DNA of 64,000 bases from Thuidium tamariscinum (taxonomy: Eukaryota > Streptophyta > Bryopsida > Hypnales > Thuidiaceae). Below are positions 23,359-35,900 of this stretch, in pieces. The notes beneath the pieces were generated by a model. It saw nothing but the letters and a program-made list of their open reading frames with translations. It did no database searches and was not told where the DNA came from. How positions within the stretch are numbered: position 1 is the stretch's first letter; each line of letters begins with the position of its first letter. The stretch lies in NCBI GenBank assembly GCA_947034885.2, contig OX344754.2, positions 22,958,501 through 23,022,500 on the forward strand, read 5' to 3'. The translations under genes and the position numbers were made by a program.

Positions 23359-24291
23359 TTTAACCCCTAAAGGACCATTGTCTCCTCGGGGGACAATTTC
23401 AAGTTCAAGTAGGTTCCGTAGACTTCAATATTTGGTGAAACCTTTTGAAACTTTCTCACAAGATAGAAAAACTGATTAGCTTTGTGGGAATGTAATTTTT
23501 ATTTCAATTGGTGACCGAAAGCAAAAGTCATACCACAAAAAGCCCAAATTTTCATTTGGCGGGCAGAAAATTTTTTTTTGCAAAAATTCAAAGCTTAATT
23601 TTTTAATTTTTTATTCTGAAATAATATATTTTGCCTACATGTGAAGCTTTGATTCATTCTATTTGGACTTATAATGAAAAAGTTATGGACAATCTTATTT
23701 CTCGGGCAATCTAAACAATTTTTCAAAAAAATAACCTATAGGATTCATTTCTAAATGCAATTTTCACATTTTTTCAAAAAAAATTGTTGGACAAGGTTAT
23801 GTTTACTTGCTAGAACAATCTCACCATTGGAATTATTGTATTTCAATCCCACCTTAGAGTTATTAACCATTTAGTTTTTCTTTAAATCTTAGACCTACAT
23901 CTACTTAACAATCTTTTAAAGAATGGAAATCAAGTGTTTTTTGTGTAAATTTTTTTTTTTGACTCTCAACTCAATTATTAAACACAAAATTTTTTGAATT
24001 CAAATTCTATAGTGCAAAAAAGTTCAACAAACAGCAATCAAAGTCATCTGAAATTGCAGTCCAGAGTTCAAAAAAAATCGTATTTCCAACTTTGAATGCT
24101 CATATCTTCTAATCTATACAATCAAACTTCATGAAATTTTTACCACATGATCTCAATCAAGTTAAGTACAAGATCCTATGGTTAGATTCTTAAAAAATTA
24201 TTTTCTTTTGTTTTCTTGGATGAATGCAACAAAAATGGAAGTTTTGAGAGTTTTTTGACAAAAAAAAGACCTTGGTCCTTTAGGGGTTAAA
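23359..24291. mobile_element. Candidate TIR element, about 933 bp, non-coding
   Basis: The left end TTTAACCCCTAAAGGACCA and the right end TGGTCCTTTAGGGGTTAAA are exact 19-base inverted repeats. The interior has no open frame of note, so this would be a non-autonomous DNA transposon. Related single ends occur at 8,221 and 18,606. No convincing target duplication was seen. Confidence 0.65.
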
Positions 24292-24879
24292 CAACCACAT
24301 TTGTATGAAAAAATGTCCAAAATGGTTGGAACTCTTTGGATTCATTCTTCAATTCAAGTTGGCTACATGCTTAGAAATTTTCAAATCATTAGGAATTGTA
24401 CAACATGTACAAAGAGAGTAGTAAGTAGAAAGAAGTAGAGAATGATTCAAAATACTAAATTGTTAAGAATTTATTTTTGAAATTGAAGTTTGCCAATCCC
24501 AATGGTTCAAATGTTGTAATAAACAATCTACATTTAATGTTTTTATCGTTTTCCAATTTTTTTGAATAAGATAAAGGACTTCAAAGTTTATTTTAGAGTT
24601 GAGAATCCATAACTATTTACAAACTAAAACTTTTCATAACTGTAGACTCATTAATCTAAATGGAATGATTCAAAGCTTTCCACACATATATAAATTTATA
24701 AAATTAATTTCAAATTTTTATTTCCAAAAAAAATGATTTTTTTAATCTGCCCGAATTGCCAGCGTTTAGAAAGAAACAACATATTATGAACTGATCAAAA
24801 TGAGAGATTAATGAACTCTCAATTGATGCTATTCATTACGAAGTTCACTACAGTAGTGTACTCTACAGTGCTTTTCAGT

Positions 24880-26060
24880 CTTGAAGCCGCTGGGTCATGT
24901 CCATCTGTTCCTCATTTCCTGCCCACTGGCCAGAGGATTTCATGCACCCATGCAAGAGGAATTGAAACTGCATGTCCACTGTTCCTGACTTCCAATATGT
25001 TAAGGGCCAGCTTCCATGTGAGCCGGGCCAGTCGAACTTGCAAGGGAGAGCTACAGTGAGAAGTGAGTGATGACACTTCTATGTGGACCTGGTGGGTGGG
25101 GAGATATTGAGTAAGAAAAAGCACACATAATGATTCTCTTGAAGTTCGCTCAATCTCCACCAATGGCCTCATCCACCAATATCGGTGAAACTTAAGCTCC
25201 CGCTTCTCCGCTCACCGAGATTGGCAAGACAATCGGTGACAGCTACTTGTCTTGTAGCACTTTGGCTACTGGCCTGCCTCACATGGAAGCTGGGCCTAAG
25301 CTTGGTTTGTTCTGAGAGCATTCCCATGGGGACACGGCCAGAGCCTCAAACTCGGTATTTGGCCGAGTAGAGTCAAAAAAACTTCCCCACAGCACGCAAG
25401 AAGAGGCTCAAAATATGCCCGAGCCCGGCCAAAATTGAAGAAGAGACAGCCAAATGGTGAACACTGGCCGTGGCTCTCCACGTGATTTGGCACAATTCTC
25501 CTCAAAGATACACTTTTATATTCAAAAATGAATGGGGCCCGGACTTCATTGATGGAGGATACTTGAATTTGGAAGGAGGTTCTTTGTGTTGCAATAAAAT
25601 AAGGAAAAGTGACTGGGCCGTGTCTTCCCATTTTGTGTTGCCTGTGGGACTTTTTCTTGAGACACGGCCCGGGGTCTCTAGATGAGAGCTGAATTGCTCA
25701 TTCTGCGTCCCCCAAGTGGTGGGGATGCTCTGAAGTTTCAGTTGGCAATCCCCCACCAACCAAAAGCAGTGAGGTTCAGAACTTTCTCTTTGCAATGAAA
25801 TTCCGTTTCACTTGTTTCCCCAAAGAAAACAAAGAAACCCAAAGCAGGTCGGTTCTCTCATCTGTATGTTAGTACGATCCCCCACCCTCTCCCTGGCTCA
25901 TCAGGGGGGCTCCTCAACTGCTAACTGAAAACGGCCAACTTCAGGTGGAGACCCGCTGACTGTTGGCATCGAATCAGTTTCTGTTGAAAGAGAGGGAACC
26001 TTTGGGAACTACGACAAGGAACGGGAGGGGGAGCCTTTCAATGAACGGGGAGTACCGGCA
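24880..26060. repeat. GC-richer island with several inverted repeats
   Basis: Noticeably richer in G and C than the surrounding ~20 kb. GGGCCAGCTTCCATGTGAG at 25,004-25,022 and following bases is mirrored at 25,268-25,297; GGGCCGTGTCT near 25,616 is mirrored by AGACACGGCCC near 25,660-25,670; GACACGGCC occurs again at 25,333. Open frames of 60-110 codons occur on both strands, but they overlap one another and are not protein-like. Probably nested foldback elements or a decayed captured sequence. Confidence 0.5.
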
Positions 26061-26384
26061 TTTAGTTACAAGTTAGCCAGTTGAAATCAAGAATTTTCGC
26101 ATGAAGTTCAAAACCTCAGGAAAAAAACCAATCATTTTAGAGGGAAAAAAAAGAATATTTTTTATTTTCTTAAGGCCTAGCCAAGAGTATTCTCCAAGCA
26201 ACCGGTTGGTGCAAGAAAATGGAGGATTTTAGCCAGTTAAGCTAAAATTTCTTCCCGGACTGTGGAGCCTTTTCAATGAAGGTGTGCTACAATATTGGTC
26301 CCCATTTGCCTGGCACAACAGACACTCGTGGTGGTAAGGTAACCCTTCACTGCCTAAAGGTTCAAACATGTTTAACCTTGAAGC

Positions 26385-26610
26385 GTTCCGACGTCTATAT
26401 TCTAGACGATGAACAAAGGGCTTCAAGGCACTGTTTCATTCAATTAACTTCTCATTTATCAAATGTAACACTTGAATCTAGAAAAGACAGCCTTCCTTAA
26501 TGACCAAATTCATTAATTTCTGGTAAATGATATATTTGTACAAAGCTATAAGCAAAAATGCGCAAAAATTCAAAAAGGATTGAGATGTTTCAAGATTAAA
26601 AGCATTTTGC
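26385..26610 (+). repeat. Dispersed repeat family R6, copy 1
   Basis: Same-orientation relative of 51,600-51,810. Shared strings: GATGAACAAAGGGCTT/CAATGAACAAAGGGCTT, GTAACACTTGAAT, AAAAGACA(G/A)CCTTC, ATAAGCAAAAATG and AAAGATTGAG-like sequence. Confidence 0.7.
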
Positions 26611-26995
26611 TTTCCAAGCCTGATGAGGTAGGAGCACCCATTTCAATCAATTTAAGCAATTTCAATATAGTAGGAGGCACTTTTCCCTCAAAAGGATATT
26701 TCGGTAGTATAGGGCTATAGGCAATTGAAAATCATGAATTTTCAAAAACAAATTAACTTTTTTGGATAAGGCATCTATTTTCTATGAATTTTCAAAGTTG
26801 GATTGAGTAGAACACCTAAATCTTGTAGTCTAGTAAATTTGCCTTGATTCTCACACCAAAATTTTAAAAATTGAGAATCCACCAACCACAATTATGCATG
26901 GGGATGGTTTCAAGGTACCATGCAGGACATTTGCAAGAAAACTCTATTAACAAACAATGGGAATAGTGTAAATAATGGGTGCTCCTACCTTAAGC

Positions 26996-27100
26996 CTAAA
27001 TTTCATTGAGCTATGGAAATTTCAATTGTACAGTCTTGTAGTATGCATGTTGTAGATGATGTGGATCAAATTTGGAGTCATTTGGCTACATAGATTGTAA
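26996..27100 (+). repeat. Dispersed repeat family R3, copy 2
   Basis: See 15,226-15,330; identical core, diverged flanks. Confidence 0.75.
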
Positions 27101-28769
27101 GATCATAATGTTTTGGTGTTAAGAAAAGATGCTGAAATTTTTCTACAAATACATTTGGAAGTGAAATTTGATTTCTAAACCTACTCAAATGAAAAAAAAG
27201 TTTAAACTAGGAAGTGCTTCATAACCAACATACAAACACATTGGTGAAAAAAACTTCTTTCAAATGCTTTGAGTTTCCTTGAAAATGACTTTTGAAATGT
27301 AAAAAGAATAGCAGAAAAGGGTGCAAAAAACACATCTTTGACTACACCTCCTACTAAAACGCTTCTCAATCACTCATAACTTCTTGGATTGTTATGAAAT
27401 TTTAGATACACAAACTAGATAGGAATATGCAACTTTTCTATAAAAAAATGACTAGAAACAAACATTGTATTAGGAAGAAACAAGTTGCTGATCACTCGCT
27501 GTAATCCAAAAATGTCTAGTTTTTAAATTTTGAATTGCTCCCAAACATTCAAAACAACTTAGAGTGCCATGAAAATTTCAACACAATAAACAGACTTTTA
27601 GAAGAATATAATCCAACAAATTTGACTGAAAACAAACATTGGATGAAGGAGATTCAAGCCCCCAAAGTTGTAGCCACCAATTGTAGTTTGGTGAATTCAA
27701 ATTGAACCTATGAACTTTGATTGGCTCCCAAATAATCAATACATCTTGGATTGATTGGAAAATTTTACCATGCAAACTAGACTAGTATATGTAGCTTTCT
27801 TGAATTTGAACATTATTATTATGCAAAAGTTACAGTACTTTGAATTGAACTGTGAGGACACTTTTCATGCCCTTAGGTGATGAAGGGTTAAACCACAGAG
27901 CATCTCCACTTGATAGAGGGAGTGGCTAAAATTCCATTTATACATTAATTCTTAAAGGACGGAATGGTGGTTATGAAAATTATACATTTTCATACCATGT
28001 AACATCATCAATTTTGAATAAGCCAAATATACTCATTGGAAGTCTAAATACTATAGAAGATCTCCTCTTTCTATCCCTAAGATCGTGGATGAATAGTTGC
28101 ACTTCTATCCTATGAAGGAAGATTCTTTGTCATTCATCGGACACAAAACATTTGCCTTGACATTTAATGATTAACCTTATAAGGACAAGCTCATTTCCTT
28201 AGAAAATCCTTTTTGCGACAGTGTGTAAATCATCTACTCTAATTATTCAAAAGTTTTCATTGGAGACCAAATTACTATTCATAACCTTCTTTCTTTTGCA
28301 CGAAATTCCTATAATGAACAATTGCACTTGTGTCTTATATGCAAGAATTTCTTGTCATCCATTAATTGGACCATTCTTGTCCGCATTGTCTTTATAGGAT
28401 TAAGGTTAGTTATTTGTTTTGTTCACTTTTGTTTGATATGTAAAGATTTCTTAGACTATGTGTCTCTTGGTTGCATTTTTGATATTGTTGAAAAGCCCTA
28501 AATGAGGAGGGGTGCACAAGTTGTTTTTTTGTAGCATTTGGACCTATGGTGGAAAAATTATAGATTTTTGAGTTATTTTTGGTTCCAAAACATTAGAAAA
28601 TTGCTCTTACTTTCATTTTGGCTATGGCAATGGCAAAAGGTACACTAGTAAGTATGATATCACTATCATTAGGGGAGATTTGATGGCAAGGGAAGGTTGT
28701 TTCACGTTTATTTCCTTGCCTATTCTTTGTACTATCTTAAAACAATAAATCAACCCATAATGGCTAAAT
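27101..28769. other. AT-rich intergenic DNA
   Basis: No coding sequence. TTAATTCTTAAAGGACGGAA near 27,946 resembles the solo TIR-like string at 18,606. Confidence 0.45.
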
Positions 28770-28985
28770 TTTGAATTTTTGAAGGAAAAAAATTCAAAAA
28801 TTCAAAAAAGTATAGAAAAACCTAAAATTTATTTAAGAAATTTTTTTTTTTCAAAAATAATAATTTGAAAATCATTTAAAAAATTCAATTACAATTTTTT
28901 GATGTGGAAGTCTCTAAACCATGTCAGATTGTTGATGTGGCACGCTCCCATAGTTTGGAAACTCAAGATAACTTGTGGTCTTGTA
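28770..28985 (+). repeat. Dispersed repeat family R1, copy 2
   Basis: A/T-rich core followed by GTCTCTAAACCATGTCAG and AGTTTGGAAAC; matches 58,400-58,580 in the same orientation and 9,755-10,060 in reverse. Confidence 0.55.
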
Positions 28986-30429
28986 ATGGCCTCAAATCTC
29001 TCCTAACAAATAGTATGCCCTATGCTAGTTTTACAATCATAATATAAGTAACAATTATTTTTTTGATTCTTAAAAAACATTGAGATTCAATGACTTCTTT
29101 AGCGTTAGTCTAAACATCATGAAGCAAAGCCTATTCATCCCTCTTCATGGAGAGCTTTCCAATCGTATTAAGAATATGACTGTAGGATGCATGGTCTAAA
29201 AGATCTCAATGTAATAAACAATTAAAACAAACAACCTAATTAAAGGTATGAACTATACTATAAGAAACTCACATTTTAGTGAATATGTGAAAAAACATGC
29301 AAAAATGTTGTCTTTGGCAAAATGAGTGTTGGAGTAGATGTCACCTAAAATTTGTCATGTTAGACAAGCAAAAAAACATCTACAAATCTAGAGTAATGCA
29401 CCTAAAAACAACATTTCTTTGACATCTATTAGAAAAAGGTCTTGCAAAAGACTTTACATCAAGGGATTCTAAGGTCCATACAATAACTTTTAGGTGAGCA
29501 ATGCCACACATGATATTTTTTCATCCAACCCCTTCTTGATTGGATTGGTGATGTATATCCGGAAAAAAATGATGTGGACCTTTTAATTTTTGACATGGAC
29601 CCTCAAATTATGCTCATGTAGATCTTTCAAATATGCTAATGTGGCATGCTTTGTCAGTATGCTTTTGTATTGTTTGAAAATTTTGATGTTACTTTTGAGA
29701 CATCAAATTAGATGCTTTTTGAAACAAGAATTGTTGAATATTCTATTTATAAGGCAAGATCAACAAAAGATAATTTAATAAATAAAATAGAATGAACAAA
29801 TAAAGTTGTTGAACTCAACAAGAATTGAAGATAACTTGAATATTGCAATTTGACCATTATAAATCTTGACATTGTTTCAAACATCTTGATGTTGTTATAG
29901 ACATCTAGATCTTGTAGTTTCATACATTTTACACTGAACACAATTCTAGCTTTACATTTCCTGTATGAAATGTTTTTTTCCTACCAATCAATATATAAAA
30001 TACCATGTTTTTTCATCCATGTTGCACAATCATTCATTTCCTTTTTTTTTGCCAAGTATGCCATGTTACTACCCTTTCCCTAAATTTTTTACATGTAGTT
30101 GGCATTTTTCTATAAACCAAAGTAGTTTTTATTAACTTACCATAATCAAAATGGGGCTACTTGTTAATTTGGTAGTTTATGTTTTTTGAAATGTCGCAAC
30201 AAAACATGAATTTGTTATTTTGAACATCATTAAGAACATGTTTGTCTACAGTGACATCTATTTGTTCTTCAACTTAGCTGAATAAGTTTTCTACAACATT
30301 ATATACAATTCACACTCCCTTAATTGTTCATTGCTTAATGCATAACGTCTCACAAAATATGATATGTTTTTATGGAAACAATACCAAAAATACGAGTTTC
30401 TTATAGTGTTAACTGTGTGCTCTAGGGTG
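28986..30429. other. AT-rich intergenic DNA
   Basis: Nothing recognised on either strand. Confidence 0.5.
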
Positions 30430-30960
30430 AATGCAAGAAATACTTGTACTATTTGTTGCGTTTACTACAGTACTTATGACTTTTTCTGGAGTATATTAAA
30501 ATTTTAAAATTAATTTAAAATTTAGAAAAAAATGACTTATATATACATTATACACCTTTAAGACAAAGATACCCACGGAAGGAATTGTATAGAAAAATTC
30601 TCTAAATAGGAGAACTTCAAAAGTGCCAAACCTTAAAAAAATACACAAGTTCATGTTTTAATTCGGGAAAAATAGTAAAAATAAGTAAATACAAAAAATT
30701 AAAAGTGTCCATTTGTAACAAGTCTATGGAGATGGTCATTCACCAAAAAATCAACCAAAATAATATTTTATATGTTTCAAAATTCAAGCAGAAAGAAGTT
30801 CACTTTGTAGACTTCTACACCATATAAAATTAACTATTTTCAAAAATACTATTTTGGAAAGCTAGAAGTCTATTAGAAGACCATCTCATCCAAATTTCAT
30901 CTCAAGATCATTAAAAAAATACTTCATAGTATTAAGAACCTCCAAATTGTCATTTGTGAC
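30430..30960 (+). repeat. Dispersed repeat family R7, copy 1
   Basis: Same-orientation relative of 57,840-58,320. Shared in order: GGAGTA(T/C)(A/T)TTAAAATTTTAAAA, TACACCTTTA, CCCA(C/A)GGAAGGAA, ATAGAAAAATTCTCTAA, TAGGAGAACT. Non-coding. Confidence 0.75.
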
Positions 30961-32400
30961 ATTTAATCACTAGTAATATTTTAATATTAAAATATTTTTG
31001 GAAATTATGAAAAAATTATGTAATGTGTATAATAGTCATGAGTATCTTTTCTAGAAATCTTGAGTCATATCAAGTAAAAATGCAAAAGTTATGACCAAAA
31101 AATAGATCAGCACTTAAATTGTGATGGAAAATAGCACAAGTGTTTCTTGCATTCATCCTCTATATGCATGTGCCAAAACAAAAAATAAAAATAAAAATAA
31201 AAATAATCTTCTAAAATTTTTCATTGTTCAAACTTTTGAAATTCTATAACTTTACATCATAGGTCCAAAGTCCAAACATCACAAAATAAAGCTTGTACCC
31301 CCTCCTTTGCTAAAGGCTTTTTGATAGGATTTAGAATGCAAGAGGGGGAAAGGCACTCTAGGAAATTTCAATGTAACAAATAAACAAGCAAATAAACCTA
31401 ACAAATAGCCTAATTTAAGGTATGGATCAAGAACCCCTAAACTTACAAAGTCTTTTCTATGATTAATGATTTGAGAGAAATTGTATAAAATACTAATTTA
31501 AAGAATATTTTGGAAATTGATATGCAAATGAAAGGTGTAGATTTTGAGTACAAATTTCATTTGTATGGATAGATTCTCCAATCCCATCACCAATATTTTT
31601 TAAAAATATTCTAAGAGAAAAATTTCAAAATTCCTTCTAAATTTGATTACAAACAAAGTATTTTCATTTTTTGAGTAAAAATCTATCGGGATGGATTTTA
31701 AATAAGATTCTCTTGACATAATGATTTTTTGAAAATTTTGTGTTTTTATTGTGTTCTTTAAATCAATGACCTCATTTTTTGCAAATTCAAATTTGAATTA
31801 GAGCCAATGCAATTTTGGCTTAATCAACCACTTGACATACTTTCACATTTTCAATTTAATAAATATATGTAGTCTAATTTTATGTAATCTTAGAAATATA
31901 TGTGACACCAAATTCAAGAACTTAATTAAGTATCTTTACAAATTAGGATGACTTTCATCCAAGTAGTAATGAGAGAGAGATGAGAATTTCAATTTATTCA
32001 TCATCAATAAATCAAACATTGGAGGGTTGAGGCTTAAAACAAAAGTAATTAGCTTAACGTTAAATTAATGAATTTCCAATTATTAACAAGTTTTGTAGAA
32101 TTTAAAAGCAAAACAATTTTTCATCATTTATTATGCCAATACACTATTTCTAAGAGAACACATAATATTTTGGTGGAATTTCCAACCCTTACAAATTAGA
32201 AATTTCAGCCAAAGTGATGTAGATTTGTATTGTAAGTGTGTCCAAGTGTTAGTTGTACATTTTTCATCCACAATTTGTGTTGCACATCATTTAGTTTTGT
32301 TCATTGAATTTTAATCCATCCAAAGTTTCATTCATTTAATCTTTAGATAAAACCTAATAAACCCTAATGACATGCAAGCGTCTACCTTGCAAGCTTAAAA
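30961..32400. other. AT-rich DNA upstream of the Fd-GOGAT promoter
   Basis: No gene. Composition is uniformly AT-rich until about 32,400, where the Fd-GOGAT upstream region begins. Confidence 0.5.
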
Positions 32401-32401
32401 T

Positions 32402-32413
32402 AGTGACGTCACT
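32402..32413. promoter_or_regulatory. 12-base palindrome with TGACGTCA bZIP core
   Basis: AGTGACGTCACT is a perfect palindrome holding the TGACGTCA core bound by plant bZIP (TGA/HY5-type) factors. It lies 557 bases upstream of the Fd-GOGAT ATG at the edge of the GC-richer promoter. Binding is inferred only from the motif. Confidence 0.45.
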
Positions 32414-32969
32414 AAAAAGGTTTCAGCTGGCAGTTAAAAAATAGTGTGACTAGTGAATTAGTGTCGCTCGCACTGCCGTATTAGCTCAAATGAATGGAGT
32501 TTTCCGTAGGAGAATAGTGTCCGCAAGGAAATGGGAGCCGTCGACGTTGTCGTCATCGTCGTCGGCCCGTCTCCACCAAGCGATGGCAGGCCCCCCGAGC
32601 GAGTGCTTTTTAGAAATTGCAGAAATTTCGTGCGCTGCAGTTGGTCCTTGGATCGACATTTCGTGTGTGGCGCAAACTGCTTCGCAGAAGTGTGTCGTTC
32701 ACAACTTGCGGACGACAAATCTGTGGTGGCGGAAAGAGGGTGCGCAACTCAAGATTCGATTCTCCGTCGCCTTTACTCGTTCTCATGCGCTCTTATCACC
32801 ACACACTACTCTCGCACTCAGCTTATTAGTCTCGACTGGCCTGTTCTCCTTCTCCCTTGCTCTTCTTCCGCACGCCCTGCTTGCTTGATTGCTCGATTGT
32901 TGGCTTGCAGCTTGTGAAGAGTTTTGGCAACCACTTTGTCAAGAGATTTGACAAGTTTTGGGAGGGGCT
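32414..32969 (+). promoter_or_regulatory. Fd-GOGAT promoter and 5' leader
   Basis: Composition is gene-like from about 32,460. Overlapping open frames of 70-130 codons are present but none has domain-like sequence. Transcription start unknown; a leader intron cannot be excluded. Confidence 0.4.
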
Positions 32970-35900
32970 ATGGCATTGGCAACCAAGAGCTGCTTGGTCT
33001 CTCCCATCCTCGCTGAGAAGAGAAAAGTGCACACCAGCAATTCTTCGTTTGCTGCTTCGTCGTCGTCGTGCTCCACTTCGGACAGAGTCGTCAAGCTCGG
33101 ATTGACTGCGTTTCACGTTCGGTACTCGGAGTTTGTGGGCGCCGCGGTTCGGGTGCCGTGCGCCAAGAAAAATTCGGTTTCCCATGGCAGGAGCACGGGA
33201 TCGTGTAGGAAATGGTGGGCGAGTGCAAGGAAGGAAGAAAGGCAATATGAGGTCTGTTGCGCATCTCAACACTCTCTTGTTGAAAGTCTTCTCTGGGGAA
33301 GCGGTGGCGTTACATGCTACGATTGCAGTGGTCTTTGTGTGTGTGAGATTCAATTGGATTCAATTCAGAACAGCTTGAATCCCGATGGTAGGAAGAGTTG
33401 AACTGACCTCAGCGGGAGGAGCGTTTTAGCGAAAGAAGTGATGCCTTGACTTTTCTTGTTCACGAGTAGTTATGTTTGATTTTTGAACCGAATTGGATTC
33501 CATTTCAAATTGGAATCTCTTGAAGTCCCATGAACTGGCTTTTACAAACCGGAATCCTTCACTGTTACAGAGGTTTTGTCTTGGAAATCAGTATCTGTCA
33601 CCTCGTGCATAGTTTCTTGTGTCCGGGTTCTTGTGGACTGTGAGGCCTTCGTATGAGCAAGGGTTGGCATTGGCGGTGAGATTTTGTGATGGAATTGTGT
33701 CTTTTTCGGAATTCAGGTGGCGAATCTGGAGGATCTCATAGCGGAGCGAGATGCTTGTGGAGTGGGGTACATAGCGAGCTTAAGAAATGAATTTTCCCAT
33801 AAGATTGTCCGCGATGCGCTTACTTCCCTTGGGTGCATGGAGCACCGAGGTGGATGTGGCGCCGACAACGACTCTGGGGATGGAGCTGGGGTGATGACTA
33901 CCATTCCCTGGGGCCTGTTTAAAAAGTGGTTTCAAGAGCAAGGCCTTCCGGAGTTGGATGAGTCCCATTCTGGTGTTGGACAGGTTTTTCTTCCCAGAGA
34001 TGAAGCTTTTGCTGTTGCAGCTAAAGCAGGTACGCAGTTGGCATCCAAATAGCAATGCTTTTCATTTCGTTTACCAATTGCCACGAGATTTTTGTACTTG
34101 GAAGGCGTTAATCCTAAAATACTAAGAGGACGGAATTTGAACCTCGAGTTTTATCAACAGTTTTGAGTAGGTCTTATTGAGACTGCCTTCAGTCGAATTT
34201 AAAAAGCTTATTTGATTGACACATGCGATGTTTTACACCAATTTTAGCAGTGTAAAATTTGGTCACGTCCGACTGTATATTCCGACTATATTATTTTCAA
34301 AGTAAGAATCTTCGGTCCTTAGGGACTCACCCTATGGGTAGCTCGATTTAAAATCCGAGCGCAATCACTGGAAACAAGCCGTACAATTGTTTCACTACCT
34401 GAATAATTTGCTCAAATTTCTGTTCACTGGGCTGGAAGCGTACGGTTTACTTGTAATTCCAAAAGTAGTGGTAATCCTACGGTACAGATATTGTCAATCC
34501 ATTACCTTTGAAGTGCATATCAGCAATCTGTTTGTGAAGCTACGAACATACGGAATACTGAAAATGAGACAATTTTGTTTACCATGTGCAGTGGTGGAGG
34601 ATGTGTTCAAGAAGGAGGGAGTTGAAGTCCTAGGCTGGCGTCCTGTGCCTGTGACTGAGTCTGTGGTGGGGCAATTTGCGAAGATTACCATGCCAAGGAT
34701 TGAACAGGTATTTGTGAAGGTGGCTGCCGAAGATGCTATGGATGACATTGAGAGGGAGTTGTACATCTCCCGGAAACTGATCGAACGTGCTGCCTCTACA
34801 GAGCCATGGGGGGAGGATTTTTACTTCTGCTCCTTGTCCAGCCGAACCATTGTCTACAAAGGAATGCTGCGCTCGGAAGTTGTTGGCCAGTTCTATGACG
34901 ACTTACGAAATGAGGATTACACCACACAGTTTGCAATCTATCACCGTCGGTATAGTACTAATACCACACCCAAGTGGCCTCTTGCACAACCTATGCGCTT
35001 CCTGGGTCACAACGGAGAAATCAATACTTTGCAGGTATGTTTGGTGCCCAAGACACCAGGCCAAGAATTGCCCTGCTCTATTGCAATTCACTTTATTCTC
35101 TACTTGGGTATCGTTTGAGGTTCACCGACCTGTCTGGGGTCCCAGAAAATGACATTATTTGAATGTGTGAACGCTACGCTCAATCGTAGGGTGAATAGTG
35201 TGCGGGATAGTCAAGAATGTCGTTTTAGAGAAGATAAAATCTGAGTGTACAACTGATCTGTGACAGGGCAATCTGAATTGGATGCGATCGCGTGAGGCCT
35301 CCATGGAATCTCCCATTTGGCGAGGTCGAGATCACGAGCTTCGGCCGTTTGGAAATATCAAGGCTTCAGATTCTGCAAATTTGGATATGATTGCAGAGGT
35401 ACGGAGCTCTTTTTTGCCATTGTCACTGTGTTTTACTGAGGGGGAGCTAATTATTGGGAGACTCTGGATTCACTGGCTTGAGGAGCTGGCATTTGTTGTG
35501 TAGTTGTTGATGCGGAGCGGGTATAGCCCAGAAGAGACGATGATGATGATGGTTCCTGAAGCCTACAAGAAACACCCTACCTTATTGGTCAAGTACCCGG
35601 AGGTAAGTGTCTCGACTTTTCTGTTTGATGAACCGACCACTGCGATTTCGAATGCTCTGCTGATTTAGATTCATCACCTTCTTGTCAATACAATGGGTCA
35701 ACTTGGAGTTGATGACATAAATGTCCTGCAGGTTGTGGACTTCTATGAGTATTACAAGGGTCAGATGGAAGCTTGGGATGGACCTGCATTGCTTCTTTTC
35801 AGGTACCTACTCTCTTGTCTCGCCAATCGCTACCTCCAATTTACGAGCCTGAGAAGGTTGTAGGTTTTCGTCCTCTTGTTTGTGATTCAGAGGAATCTCG

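Noticed and set aside
24811-25795. Several 60-110-codon frames in the GC-richer island
   Set aside because: They overlap one another on both strands and coincide with inverted repeats; none looks like a protein.
14341-32400. LTR retrotransposon or other autonomous element
   Set aside because: I saw no reverse transcriptase, integrase or transposase motif in any frame; only short inverted or dispersed repeats remain.
32458-33378. Alternative frames on both strands around the Fd-GOGAT leader and exon 1
   Set aside because: Only the 32,970 frame joins in phase to the catalytic ERDACGVG exon.
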